This document shows positions 55,222 to 63,893 of a DNA stretch of 64,000 nt, in pieces. Under the pieces are notes generated by a model, which saw only the letters and a list, made by a program, of their open reading frames with translations, had not been told where the DNA came from and did no database searches. Each line of letters begins with the position of its first letter. Within the stretch, counting starts at the first letter, position 1. Both the position numbers and the translations under genes were made by a program. Origin of the DNA: SABY01 sp964593705. Lineage in GTDB: Bacteria; Bacteroidota; Bacteroidia; Bacteroidales; 4484-276. The stretch spans positions 51,872-115,871 of the forward strand of contig CAZQIV010000003.1 in assembly GCA_964593705.1 (NCBI GenBank), written 5' to 3'.

Positions 55222-55379
55222 AACAAAGAAATAACTTGCATCAGGCTAAAGAGAGGAAACCCGAAAGGGCAACCACGAATTAGCAGCCGTAATAACTGTA
55301 ACTTGACGCGAACGAGACATCGGTGACTCAGCAGCGAGCGGGGACTTAATCGTCAGGATTGAGTTCCCGTTTTGTTTTT
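55222..55379 (+). ncRNA. Candidate structured RNA ending in an intrinsic terminator
   Basis: About 160 nt, upstream of nikR. GGCTAA (55244-55249) pairs with TTAGC (55280-55284), enclosing a CCC-GAAA-GGG tetraloop hairpin (55260-55269). A further conserved-looking stretch (acgcgaacgagacatcggtgactcagcagcgagc) precedes the terminator. I checked it against cobalamin, NiCo, TPP, SAM, fluoride and c-di-GMP consensus strings by memory and saw no match. It may be a free small RNA or a leader of the metal-uptake operon. Confidence 0.55.
55339..55379 (+). terminator. Terminator of the candidate RNA
   Basis: CGGGGACTTAATC, loop gtcag, GATTGAGTTCCCG (with G-U pairs), then ttttgttttta. Confidence 0.85.
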
Positions 55380-55400
55380 ATTCACCTCTCTTCTTTGACC

Positions 55401-55570
55401 TGATTAATTCACAAATTCGTTGAATTTGTGAATTAATCACCGAAAGCCGAAAATATTTAAAATAAATATTTTCGAGGGTTAATCCTCGAATTTCCTTTGG
55501 AAATTCGGCTCTGATGGCTTTTTAGCCGTCAGAGTGAAAAATTCATGAATTTTTCAGATTAAACAAATTC
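55401..55570. repeat. Palindromic repeat, family B copy 2
   Basis: The first 84 bp match 22020-22103 (gattaattcacaaattc ... ccgaaaatattt). Then follow a ggctctgatggctttttagccgtcagag hairpin and gaaaaattcatgaatttttc. Lies between the RNA candidate and nikR. Confidence 0.8.
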
Positions 55571-55644
55571 TAAATTTCCATTCCATCTTTTTTTTTCAAT
55601 TATGAAAACTACTTTTGTGGCACGAATTTCAAATTAGTGTTACG

Positions 55645-56046
55645 ATGAGTTTAAAAAGATTTGGTGTATCCCTCGAAGAAAACCTGCTGGATGATCTGGA
55701 TAAGATTGTTGAACGAAAGCATTTCCCCAACCGTTCCCAGGCCATCAGATTTTTGGTTTCACAATCGAAAGTTGAAGACAAATGGGAGGACAATGCCGAT
55801 GTGGCCGGGGCAATCGTGATTGTTTACGATCATCATAAAAAAGACCTGCAAACAAAATCAACCGACATTCAGCACGACTACCACAACCTGATCCTTTCGG
55901 TTCAGCATGTCCACCTCGACCATAATAACTGTCTTGAAACAATTGCCGTAAAAGGTAAAGCACTGCAACTTACCGAACTGGCCGACCAGCTTATCGCACT
56001 AAAAGGCATAAAACACGGAAAGCTCGTTATGAGTTCGTGCAGTTAA
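55645..56046 (+). CDS. nikR: Nickel-responsive regulator NikR
   Basis: A 133-aa ribbon-helix-helix repressor with an ACT-like metal domain. The DNA-binding part is MSLKRFGVSLEENLLDDLD to about residue 45. The high-affinity nickel ligands match E. coli His76, His87, His89, Cys95 with a +1 shift: H77 (QHDYH), H88, H90 and C96 (QHVHLDHNNC). The ATG at 55645 matches the family start; the frame is open further upstream. It precedes a FecCD-type ABC system and is expected to repress it when Ni is plentiful. Confidence 0.95.
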   Translation: MSLKRFGVSLEENLLDDLDKIVERKHFPNRSQAIRFLVSQSKVEDKWEDNADVAGAIVIVYDHHKKDLQTKSTDIQHDYHNLILSVQHVHLDHNNCLETIAVKGKALQLTELADQLIALKGIKHGKLVMSSCS

Positions 56047-56199
56047 ACGAAATACTAATTTCTAAGGATTCATTTTTATAATATACAAATCAAAAGAAAA
56101 TTAAATGGTTGATTTCCGACAATCTGCGCCTGGATTCCGAATATTATCTTTCGCCGGGCAGGGGAATAAACCCCGGGCTTTCATTTACATTTTAAACGC

Positions 56200-57300
56200 A
56201 TGACTTTTTATAAAATACATCCTATAATTTCTCTATTCATTCCACTCATCATTTTAATGGGCTGTAACCAATCAGAAGTTTCATCACCAAAAATGGGAAT
56301 TGAAACCACGGATATGTCAGACCGAAAAGTGATGATTCCAGAAAGGATTGAAAACATTATAGCCCTCAATCCTGGCATGCTACGACTGATCGCCTGGTTA
56401 GATGCCACTGATTTGGTTTGCGGGATCGAATACAACGAAACCCGAAGAACTGTGCCCTATTTATTTGCTCATCCTGAACTGAGGGAGAAAACCGTGATTG
56501 GCACAGGCAATTCGCCTGACCCCGAGTTGTTGGCTACGCTCGCACCAGATGTTATTTTTTCGACTTACATCTCCCGGGCAGAGGCTGATAAATTGCAATC
56601 AAGAACGGGCATACCAGTTTTGGCGATTCAATATGGAAATTTTGATGATGAAATCGACATGGTGTTTCAGGCTTTGAAATACCTCGGTAAAATACTTCAC
56701 CGGGAACAGCGGGCTGATTATTTGACCAATTACATTGGTGAAACCATTCGTGATTTACACTCAAGAACTTCAGGAGACTTTGCCAATAAAAACCCATCGG
56801 TTTATGTAGGGGGAATTTCATATCGCGGATCGCATGGCATTACCTCCACCGAGCCTCGCTACCCGCCTTTTCGCTTCCTCAACACCACGAATGTTGCCTC
56901 CTCGCTGGGATCTGTGATGACCTCACGAATCGACAACATGCAAAATGCTTTCATCGATAAGGAACAGCTTATTGAGTGGAATCCGGATTTTATTTTTCTT
57001 GATATGTCGAGCAACAGCTACAAAAACGACTTGATAGATGAGCCCTGGGTTAAAATATTGAAGGCTGCTAAAAACGATCATATCTACACGGTTTACCCCT
57101 ACAACTGGTACACAATAAATTATTCCACCTTATTGGTGAATGCATACCTGATTGGAAAAATCCTTTATCCTGAAAAGTTTGGGGATGTGAATATTGAAAC
57201 GAAAGCAGATGAAATTTACCAGGCCATTTTAGGGAAACCGGTTTACAATGACATGGTAAGTCATTTTGGTAAAAGCAGAAATTTAAATAGCAAAATATAA
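56200..57300 (+). CDS. Metal/siderophore ABC transporter substrate-binding lipoprotein
   Basis: A 366-aa cluster A-II (BtuF/FecB-like) binding protein. The lipobox is LMGC with Cys22. The fold has two lobes linked by a long helix, with IIALNPGMLRLIAWLDATDLVCGI (about 54-77) and LAPDVIFSTYISRAE typical of the family. It begins 153 bp after nikR on the same strand. With NikR it points to Ni or a Ni chelate as ligand; iron or cobalamin cannot be ruled out by sequence. Confidence 0.88.
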   Translation: MTFYKIHPIISLFIPLIILMGCNQSEVSSPKMGIETTDMSDRKVMIPERIENIIALNPGMLRLIAWLDATDLVCGIEYNETRRTVPYLFAHPELREKTVIGTGNSPDPELLATLAPDVIFSTYISRAEADKLQSRTGIPVLAIQYGNFDDEIDMVFQALKYLGKILHREQRADYLTNYIGETIRDLHSRTSGDFANKNPSVYVGGISYRGSHGITSTEPRYPPFRFLNTTNVASSLGSVMTSRIDNMQNAFIDKEQLIEWNPDFIFLDMSSNSYKNDLIDEPWVKILKAAKNDHIYTVYPYNWYTINYSTLLVNAYLIGKILYPEKFGDVNIETKADEIYQAILGKPVYNDMVSHFGKSRNLNSKI

Positions 57301-57397
57301 AGATCACTACTGTCTGACTAATAATTATAGATTCTTTCCCGCAATTTCGGGACTACCAATGACACATTTGTGTAAGAAGTTGGAGTACAGGTTGCCA

Positions 57398-57608
57398 GAG
57401 AGACCCCCGCCTTGCCGCTGATGTAAGAAAAGGAACTGGCGGGGCAGGTCTCAATCGCCCCGATAGCTATCGGGGCTCTTTCGAGGTGACAGGGCTTTGG
57501 GAGGAGAGGGGTGGTTGAAAGTGGGCGCTTTGCGCCCACTTTCAACCACCCCAAATAAATCCCCGGGCTTTGTCATTTCGATGCCGCACGTGCGGCAGGA
57601 GAAATCTT
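57398..57608. repeat. MITE-like hairpin element, copy D
   Basis: Between the binding protein and permease genes. Core GGGGTGGTTGAAAGTGGGCGC / GCGCCCACTTTCAACCACCCC (57508-57552), with gtcatttcgatgccgc ... aggagaaatcttttc at the right end. It separates the binding-protein gene from the rest of the operon by 460 bp and may end its transcript. Confidence 0.75.
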
Positions 57609-57762
57609 TTCTCTAATGTCATTACCTCATTCTGCCCAAATATTTGGGTGGGCTCTCAGAATGACAAGTACTTTGTGGGTTTTGGGTTGGGAGGCAGAAA
57701 AGAATCTATTTATAATCTTGAGTTTTTCATGGATAACAGTGAAAAGAAATTGATACCAGCAA

Positions 57763-58824
57763 ATGAACAAAGCCATCCAGTCATACAAAAAACAAATCAT
57801 TGGGAAAAGGATTTTTCTGTTTCTCGGGTTTTTGCTGCTATTGATTTTTGCAATTATCGGGATGTATCTTGGCGCAGCGGATTTAGGAACAGCAAAGATA
57901 TTCAGTGTTTTCTTTGGAGAGGCCAACGAAGTTTCGAGGCAAATCATCCTAAACATCCGGTTGCCGCGCGTGCTGTCAGCCATACTCGCAGGCATGGCGC
58001 TTTCGATTGCCGGAGCAGCCATGCAAAGTATTTTACGCAATCCCCTGGGGTCGCCATTTACTTTGGGCATTTCCAATGCAGCAGCATTTGGGGCGGCTTT
58101 AGCTGTGGTATTTTTTGGAGCAGGCAGCACCAACAGCAGCACCTCTGATGCCGTACTCATCGAAAACCCATATCTAATCACTGTCTGTGCTTTCATGGCC
58201 AGCCTGCTTGCCACACTTATTATTTTGCTTGTGATAAAAATGCGCGATTCCAGCCCCGAAACCATCATTCTCACAGGGATAATGGCCGGCTCGCTTTTTA
58301 TGGCAGGTACTACCGCCTTGCAGTTTTTTGCCAACGATGTGGAACTTTCGGCAATAGTATTCTGGACTTTTGGCGATCTTGGCAGAGCCGGGTGGAGCGA
58401 GTTTTTTATTATGCTGCTGGTAATTGTCCCCTGCCTTATCTATTTTATTTTTAACCGCTGGAATTACAATGCTTTAGACAGCGGGGATGAAACCGCCCTG
58501 AGCCTGGGTGTTAATGTTCAAAAAATCAGGGTAACAGGTTTGCTGATAGCATCTCTATCAACAGCCGTTGCAGTATCGTTTTTTGGCATCATAGCTTTTG
58601 TAGGCCTCGTGGTTCCACATATAGTTAGAACAATAACGGGTTCGGACGAAAGATTTCTTATTCCGGCTTCAGCGATTTATGGAGGTGTTTTTCTGTTAAT
58701 TTCCGATACCATTGCACGAACCCTCATTTCGCCTATCGTACTGCCTGTTGGTATCCTGACCTCTTTTATTGGGGCGCCGCTTTTTTTATTTTTACTGATT
58801 AGCAGGAGGAGGTCATATTGGTAA
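57763..58824 (+). CDS. FecCD/BtuC-type ABC transporter permease
   Basis: A 353-aa permease with nine or ten transmembrane helices. The family motifs are IRLPRVLSAILAGMALSIAGAAMQSILRNPL (about 66-95) and the EAA-like ALSLGVNVQ (about 245-255), with GLVVPHIVRTITGSDER (about 284-300) contacting the ATPase. It imports chelated metals or corrinoids. The ATPase gene starts inside its last codons (7-bp overlap), so they are coupled. Confidence 0.92.
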   Translation: MNKAIQSYKKQIIGKRIFLFLGFLLLLIFAIIGMYLGAADLGTAKIFSVFFGEANEVSRQIILNIRLPRVLSAILAGMALSIAGAAMQSILRNPLGSPFTLGISNAAAFGAALAVVFFGAGSTNSSTSDAVLIENPYLITVCAFMASLLATLIILLVIKMRDSSPETIILTGIMAGSLFMAGTTALQFFANDVELSAIVFWTFGDLGRAGWSEFFIMLLVIVPCLIYFIFNRWNYNALDSGDETALSLGVNVQKIRVTGLLIASLSTAVAVSFFGIIAFVGLVVPHIVRTITGSDERFLIPASAIYGGVFLLISDTIARTLISPIVLPVGILTSFIGAPLFLFLLISRRRSYW

Positions 58825-59582
58825 AAATCAAAATCAAAGATTTAAGTTTTGCCTATCGGAAATCTGAAGTATTAAAAAAACTTTCCATAAATATTAAAAG
58901 CGGAAAACTTACGGCCTTTATCGGGCCTAATGGATCAGGAAAAAGTACCCTCATCAAATGCATCGACAATATTTTGCCGGTAAACCGGGATAGCATTTTT
59001 ATTGAAGATAAAGATGTAAAATCATTGTCGAATAATCAAAAAGCACGATTGATGGCTTACGTCCCTCAACAGGAAAGGGAAGTATTTTCGCTAACAGTAT
59101 ATGAAACCATTTTGATGGGACGAAAACCATACATTGGCTGGGCTCCGCTTGCAAGTGATTATAGTATAGTAAACCAGGTAATCGAAGATCTTGATTTGGA
59201 AAACATTTCTTCAGCATTCCTCAACGAATTAAGTGGTGGCCAAAGGCAGCGGGTGTTGATTGGCCGCGCGCTGGCACAAGAGCCCGAAATTTTGCTGCTC
59301 GATGAGCCAACCGCCAGCCTCGATCTTAAACATCAGCTCGAAGTAATGCTATTGTTGCAAAAACTCGCACAAAGCGGAATGACGGTAACTATCGCCGTAC
59401 ACGACCTGAACCTCGCCCTTAAATACTGCGATAATTTTATCATGCTAAATAATGGTGAAGTATTCGCAAACGGAGGAAAGGAAATATTTACACCTGAAAA
59501 TATTCGAAAACTTTACGCAGTGGATGTTGAAATTTTAAACCTAAGAAACTCGATATTTATAGCTCCACAAATGCCCGTTTAA
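58818..59582 (+). CDS. ABC transporter ATP-binding protein (FepC/BtuD-type)
   Basis: A 254-aa ATPase. Walker A GPNGSGKST (36-44), Q-loop VPQQ (about 82-85), signature LSGGQ (138-142), Walker B LLLDEPT (159-165) and H-loop AVHD. The start codon is TTG at 58818, decided by a strong AGGAGGAGG Shine-Dalgarno at 58803-58811, 6 nt away, unusual for Bacteroidota. It partners the permease and binding protein. Confidence 0.93.
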   Translation: MVKIKIKDLSFAYRKSEVLKKLSINIKSGKLTAFIGPNGSGKSTLIKCIDNILPVNRDSIFIEDKDVKSLSNNQKARLMAYVPQQEREVFSLTVYETILMGRKPYIGWAPLASDYSIVNQVIEDLDLENISSAFLNELSGGQRQRVLIGRALAQEPEILLLDEPTASLDLKHQLEVMLLLQKLAQSGMTVTIAVHDLNLALKYCDNFIMLNNGEVFANGGKEIFTPENIRKLYAVDVEILNLRNSIFIAPQMPV

Positions 59583-59601
59583 CATATTAATAAATTGAAT
59601 T

Positions 59602-60720
59602 ATGGAAAAATCGAAAATATCAACAAATAGCCTAAATATTCCCTACATCGGTGTAGTGAAGAGCAAGTTTGACGAACCTACAAATCCTGGCAACATGAGG
59701 GAAGCCGAAAGTGAACTTACAATTTTTAAGGAATATTCCAAAGGCCTTTTTAAAACAGATATGTCAGATTACCTCGAAATTTACTTTCATTTCGACAAGG
59801 CTGAACCTTACAAGCTAAAAACTTATACTTACACGGGTGATTTCAAAGGAGTTTTTGCAACCCGCAGTCCGCGGAGGCCATCGCAAATTGGTAGCACCAT
59901 TGTAAAACTATTGGAAAAAAAAGGCAACATTTTAAGGGTTCAGGGATTGGATGCGCTGAACAATACGCCAGTAATCGACATCAAACCCGTGCATATTCCC
60001 ATGAAAGAAGAAGAACTGGAGCAGGTAGAAATTCATGGCAGGAAAATGAGTCCGCGGAAATTAATACTCTCAAATATTTGGTCGGGGCACACCGACAGGC
60101 TCATGCTGGATGCCGCACAAATACACGGGCATTTTTGCCCTGGCCTTGCCATGGGTGTAATGATGGCTACCAAAACCATGCAAATGATCCGCGGCAATTC
60201 TGATGGTTTGGAGGACTTACTGGCCATAGTTGAAACCAACAATTGTGTTTCCGATGGGATTCAATTTGTTACCGGCTGCACCTTTGGAAACAATGCCCTG
60301 ATATTTAAGGATTTTGGTAAAGTGGCATTCACCCTAACAAAACGCGATGGTAAAGGCATAAGAATTTCAAGCCTGGCCGATGCAAAATCTTATATGACGC
60401 AAGCCCATCCCCTATTTTCGGAAAGCTACAATAAGGTAGTAGAAGGCCAGAACCATAGTGAAGAAGAAATCGTAAAATTCAAAAAGCGCGGAATCGAAAA
60501 AGCCTTTGCTACACTTACTTTGGATTTCGATAAATTATTCAAGATTGAGGAAATTGATGTTATCATTCCACCTTATGCACCCTCGCACGAAAGTGTAATT
60601 TGCGCCCAGTGTGGCGAACCGGTGATGGCTACCAGAATTATCGAAGCGGGGGAGAAAAAACTTTGCATTCCTTGTGCGGGGCAAGTGGGAAAAATGCTTA
60701 CGGGGGATGGGATTGTTTAG
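59602..60720 (+). CDS. TrmO-like/FmdE fusion protein with zinc ribbon
   Basis: A 372-aa protein joining three modules. Residues about 13-134 resemble the TrmO/TsaA (UPF0066) fold (GVVKSKFDEP, TRSPRRPSQIGSTIVKL), a tRNA-A37 methyltransferase family. Residues about 155-320 form an FmdE domain with HGHFCPG (175-181) and NNCVSDGIQFVTGCTFGN. The last 45 residues carry four cysteines (C334, C337, C355, C358) as a zinc ribbon. FmdE proteins occur near metal transporters and molybdoenzyme genes and may bind a metal or cofactor. It is 19 bp after the ATPase gene. Confidence 0.85.
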   Translation: MEKSKISTNSLNIPYIGVVKSKFDEPTNPGNMREAESELTIFKEYSKGLFKTDMSDYLEIYFHFDKAEPYKLKTYTYTGDFKGVFATRSPRRPSQIGSTIVKLLEKKGNILRVQGLDALNNTPVIDIKPVHIPMKEEELEQVEIHGRKMSPRKLILSNIWSGHTDRLMLDAAQIHGHFCPGLAMGVMMATKTMQMIRGNSDGLEDLLAIVETNNCVSDGIQFVTGCTFGNNALIFKDFGKVAFTLTKRDGKGIRISSLADAKSYMTQAHPLFSESYNKVVEGQNHSEEEIVKFKKRGIEKAFATLTLDFDKLFKIEEIDVIIPPYAPSHESVICAQCGEPVMATRIIEAGEKKLCIPCAGQVGKMLTGDGIV

Positions 60721-60800
60721 AGCCTGTCTTTTTAGTCATGTTTCCCGCAGATAACGCAGATTTTCGCAGAAAAAAATTAGCGCAAATTAGCGAAGAAAGT
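60721..60800. repeat. Palindromic repeat, family C half copy
   Basis: gcctgtctttttagtcatgtttcccgcagataacgcag ... ttagcgcaaattagcg; the right arm is missing and the following minus-strand frame ends inside it. Confidence 0.7.
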
Positions 60801-61061
60801 TTTAGAAAATGGCTTGAGTACACCGAAGATTCTCCAACTGTAAGTAAAACAGAAGCGAAACAACGATGGGCTGTCATTAAATCCTCTGTTTAGGTGTTCC
60901 TTAACTAATTCAAGGTAAAAACCACCCATTTTTAAATGCTGAACAATATCTTCAATAAATTGATCCGTTTCTTCATTTATCGCCAAAGTAATCCAATACG
61001 AATTTGAGTTAGCAGACTTATCTAACGAATCCAATAATATGTCAATTTCTTTTCTTCTCAT
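60777..61061 (-). CDS. Small hypothetical protein, possibly truncated
   Basis: A 94-aa frame beginning MRRKEIDILLDSLDKSANSN. The first ~65 residues look like a folded alpha/beta domain; the last ~25 are read from the family C repeat and are probably not native. It lies after the TrmO-FmdE gene on the opposite strand. Likely a cassette gene whose end was cut by the repeat. Family not recognised. Confidence 0.4.
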   Translation of the reverse strand: MRRKEIDILLDSLDKSANSNSYWITLAINEETDQFIEDIVQHLKMGGFYLELVKEHLNRGFNDSPSLFRFCFTYSWRIFGVLKPFSKTFFANLR

Positions 61062-61072
61062 TATTTTCTAAT

Positions 61073-61216
61073 GCAGCACAACGTTCCGCAGGTATTGCCT
61101 GTGCCGCAAATACTTGCCACTGCCCGAAAAACCGTATGTTTTTTATTTTATTCATATCCTTAAACCCGAAGAAAATCCTGCGGCATGGGCAATTACCTGA
61201 TGTTGGCGGTTCGTGC
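61073..61216. repeat. attC-like palindrome a
   Basis: About 145 bp with complementary ends gcagcacaacgttccgcaggtattgcc and ggcaattacctgatgttggcggttcgtgc. It begins at the stop codon of the minus-strand gene 61216-61692, the position expected of an integron attC site. Confidence 0.5.
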
Positions 61217-61692
61217 TATTCTTCAATCAAAGGAAAGTCGGTGAAGTCGGATACATATTTGGTTAAATCAAGTCCCGAGCATTCCACTTTGTCTGTTGAG
61301 TATGAGAAATATAAGTTCAAATTGCCATCATGTTCAGAACCAATATTGTCGTTGTATAAATGGTCAAGCAAATAATCTTGACGAATTACAACTGGTGGCG
61401 TCCATTGGTCATTATGCCGAACTACAAAAACATAATGAACGGGAATATTTGCCATGTTTTTTAATTGAGTTAAAGGAACATTGAACTGTCCGCTAAAACT
61501 ATTATGCCTTGCAGTAGAAGTAGAAGTTTTAACCTGTACACGTCTTAAAGTTCCGTTGTCATCCTGAACAACAAAAATATCATCACCAATGTCAACCTCA
61601 GGAATAGCTACATTCCAACCACGAGTTAGGAACTCTGACATTACTGTAAGATGTTCTGCTTTGCCTAAGTATAGATGATAATTTTTCTTCAC
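61216..61692 (-). CDS. PD-(D/E)XK nuclease-superfamily-like protein
   Basis: A 158-aa protein. GKAEHLTVMSEFLTRGWNVAIP has the family's N-terminal helix with E20; D38 (VDIGDDIFVV) and the QVK triad (53-55, RRVQVKTS) complete a PD-(D/E)XK core, of the DUF4365-like or restriction-like sort. It starts with GTG, 4 bp inside the end of the next gene upstream (GTGA). The second half is specific to it. May be a defence or mobile-element nuclease; no methylase is adjacent. Confidence 0.65.
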   Translation of the reverse strand: MKKNYHLYLGKAEHLTVMSEFLTRGWNVAIPEVDIGDDIFVVQDDNGTLRRVQVKTSTSTARHNSFSGQFNVPLTQLKNMANIPVHYVFVVRHNDQWTPPVVIRQDYLLDHLYNDNIGSEHDGNLNLYFSYSTDKVECSGLDLTKYVSDFTDFPLIEE

Positions 61693-61988
61693 GCTGTAAC
61701 TTTATGGGAGTGCAACACTTTTCCAGTTTGTGTGTCAATAAACTGAATTTCATCAACCTTTTTATTGAGATCGCTTTGATTGTCAACGCCTAGCAGAGCT
61801 GGATAGATGTAACTTTCAAGTTTACCATAATAATGTTCAAAATCGCTTTTAGTGTCATAAGCAACAAAAATATTATTAGCAGGGTAAGAGTTAGGAAACC
61901 AACTCTTTATCAACTGTCTGATAGATGGTGCAATACTAAAAGTATAGCCGTCCATTTGTTTGTTCACACTAATTCTAATTGCTTCCAT
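61689..61988 (-). CDS. Small partner protein of the PD-(D/E)XK gene
   Basis: A 99-aa protein (MEAIRISVNKQMDGYTF...) with beta-rich start and acidic middle. It overlaps the nuclease-like gene by 4 bp and must be co-translated. No family is recognised. The two-gene unit with a small first gene and a nuclease-fold second gene resembles toxin-antitoxin or immunity-effector pairs. Confidence 0.5.
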   Translation of the reverse strand: MEAIRISVNKQMDGYTFSIAPSIRQLIKSWFPNSYPANNIFVAYDTKSDFEHYYGKLESYIYPALLGVDNQSDLNKKVDEIQFIDTQTGKVLHSHKVTA

Positions 61989-62076
61989 TTTTATAATTTA
62001 TTGTCAATACAAAGATCAAAGATATAAAAAAAAATCACGGATTTAAAGTTTGTTTCAGGTCTGTGCTGTCGCCCAA

Positions 62077-62236
62077 GCATGACCGCTAACGGTCGGCGGC
62101 TATGGCACTCAGCCGTTCACTTGTGGGGAGGTTTTTAGTGAAACGTATGGTTCGTTTTCTCCCGATAGTTATCGGGATCATTTTTCTATAAAACCGCTAA
62201 CCGGCTGTGAGCCATGATTTGTTGTTATGCAACGTT
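62077..62236. repeat. attC-like palindrome c
   Basis: About 160 bp with complementary arms (gcatgaccgctaacggtcggcggctatggcactcagccg and cggctgtgagccatgatttgttgttatgc). Its right end contains the TAA stop codon of the 62235-62873 gene. Confidence 0.5.
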
Positions 62237-62873
62237 AGTCTATTTTATTCATTGTAATTTGCGTTCCATTGTTAAATGAGTAGTCTAATTTAATAAATCC
62301 ATTGTTTTCTTCGAAAATAATATCAAGTCTATTTATTTCAGAAGGATAGATGGTTGGTCTTGCTTCTGCAGAAATGAACCAGGTGTCATCATTCCTTTCT
62401 TTAATTTCATATTTCCAATAAACTTTAGAATTTGAAAGGTCACCCCAGCCTTCGCCTATAAAAAGAATTTTTGAGTATGTTTTACCAACTAATAGAGGAT
62501 ATTCTATTCTCGGAAATGGTGCGAGTTCAAGCATCATAAATTGGTTGTGACGTGGAGGATGAAACCAGCAAGTATTTTCGTTTTCTACTGCTCCTGTTGT
62601 ATCTGTTGCAACCCATCCAATCGTTTGAATATCTAAAAAATATTCCATTTCTATATTTTCAAGATTATATAATATCACTATTTCTTTTGAAGTGTTAGCA
62701 GCGGCTTGCCACATGTTACCAGTTACAAATATCATTATTGTATCATACGTTACATAACGTTCAGTTTCGTATTTTACAAAGTATTTAATAACTTCCTTTT
62801 CTCTGAAAACACTCTCTTGACAGAAGGCTATACTAGAACTAAAAAAGATTAAACTTGCCAATAGATTTTTCAT
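62235..62873 (-). CDS. Secreted hypothetical protein
   Basis: A 212-aa exported protein. The ATG at 62873 gives a signal peptide (MKNLLASLIFFSSSIAFCQ), chosen over an open upstream frame that runs through the palindrome. The mature part is beta-rich with aromatic residues (WQAAANTS, WVATDTTG, WKYEIKERNDDTWF). No family is recognised; the surrounding palindromes suggest a cassette gene. Confidence 0.6.
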   Translation of the reverse strand: MKNLLASLIFFSSSIAFCQESVFREKEVIKYFVKYETERYVTYDTIMIFVTGNMWQAAANTSKEIVILYNLENIEMEYFLDIQTIGWVATDTTGAVENENTCWFHPPRHNQFMMLELAPFPRIEYPLLVGKTYSKILFIGEGWGDLSNSKVYWKYEIKERNDDTWFISAEARPTIYPSEINRLDIIFEENNGFIKLDYSFNNGTQITMNKID

Positions 62874-62879
62874 AATAAT

Positions 62880-63013
62880 GTTGCGCATAACGGTGGCGGT
62901 ATGTTTTTGTTGCCGATTTCGAAGCACTGTCCTGTCAAGCTACACGAAACTTTATTAGGTGCAGAAACGTTGAAACCTGCACTAACTCGGCAATAAAATA
63001 TACCGCGTGTTAC
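62880..63013. repeat. attC-like palindrome b
   Basis: About 134 bp: outer arms gcgcataacggtggcggtatg / ata taccgcgtgttac, inner arms ttgccgatt / actcggcaa. Such nested outer and inner stems are typical of attC sites. Confidence 0.5.
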
Positions 63014-63113
63014 AGCCTGGTGTTCTGTCTTCCTGTCTTGTAAACCATTGTCATTATTGAGTTTCTCTGTCATTGTCATATTACTTTCTTGTCTGTCTGT
63101 GTTGGCTTGTGTG

Positions 63114-63893
63114 TCAGCGGTTTTTTTTTAAGTGTGGGAAATTTCTTAAAAACAATTTTTCTTTAGCGATTGTTTTGCTTAACAAATGAGAAGCTATGCC
63201 AATAAATAACATTAGCACAATTGTCATCAAATACTGACTTTCATTGGTGCTAAATATGGCTATGCCCCAAGCTATAAGAACCCATTGAATAAAGTAAATA
63301 TTGGTAACGTTCCTGCTCCAGTCAAAAAGTAGTTCGAATACTTTATTATTTGGTATTTTTCTTATCAATAAATTGCACAGATAAAGCCATGTCATTATAA
63401 ATCCTAGCATAAAAATCATAAAACCCTGTCGGCTGTGATAATATTCTTTATAGTGATATTCGATATTGGTAAGTGTAATAATTATTCCCAAAACAAGAAC
63501 AACAAAACCAATTATCCCAGTTTTCCTATATGCATTATTCAGGACTGTTGTATTTTTAAAATAATCGCCGATTACCATTCCCAATAAAGGAAAACTTAGC
63601 CAAGGGAACAATGGGAAACAAACCCCATTCCCAATAAAACCATTATCAGAAGGTAAATCGCCCCAAATTAAATCTAAAAACCGACTAACTATAGGCAATT
63701 CGGTTTTTACACCCCATAATAAAGGCGACAACAACGTTATTGCAAAAGCAATTATCAATAACCAGTATTTACCTAAATTAAATTCCCTGAAAAATGCCAT
63801 TATAATATAAGCTAAACCAGCAAATTGCAGAATGTCAATTAAAAGAAAAATATTTAACAAGTTAAAATCATCAACAGTGAAGCCTTCAAGCAT
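63114..63893 (-). CDS. Membrane protein, C-terminal part of an acyltransferase-like gene
   Basis: A 259-aa frame with about seven transmembrane helices (LLNIFLLIDILQFAGLAYIIMAFF, WLLIIAFAITLLSPLLW and others), like the C-terminal part of DUF1624/heparan-acetyltransferase-like proteins. The pattern upstream of the ATG continues in frame (RGLLPIIIANAVFPS) but reaches a stop, and a +1 change would join it to an ATG at about 63949. The N-terminal third is therefore missing or beyond the window. It may be degraded. Confidence 0.55.
   Translation of the reverse strand: MLEGFTVDDFNLLNIFLLIDILQFAGLAYIIMAFFREFNLGKYWLLIIAFAITLLSPLLWGVKTELPIVSRFLDLIWGDLPSDNGFIGNGVCFPLFPWLSFPLLGMVIGDYFKNTTVLNNAYRKTGIIGFVVLVLGIIITLTNIEYHYKEYYHSRQGFMIFMLGFIMTWLYLCNLLIRKIPNNKVFELLFDWSRNVTNIYFIQWVLIAWGIAIFSTNESQYLMTIVLMLFIGIASHLLSKTIAKEKLFLRNFPHLKKNR

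Noticed and set aside
55222..55379. Cobalamin or NiCo riboswitch
   Set aside because: The conserved core strings of these classes, as I know them, are not present.
57570..58334. 192- and 235-codon frames over the start of the permease gene
   Set aside because: Both overlap the permease gene, whose helices and motifs are unambiguous.
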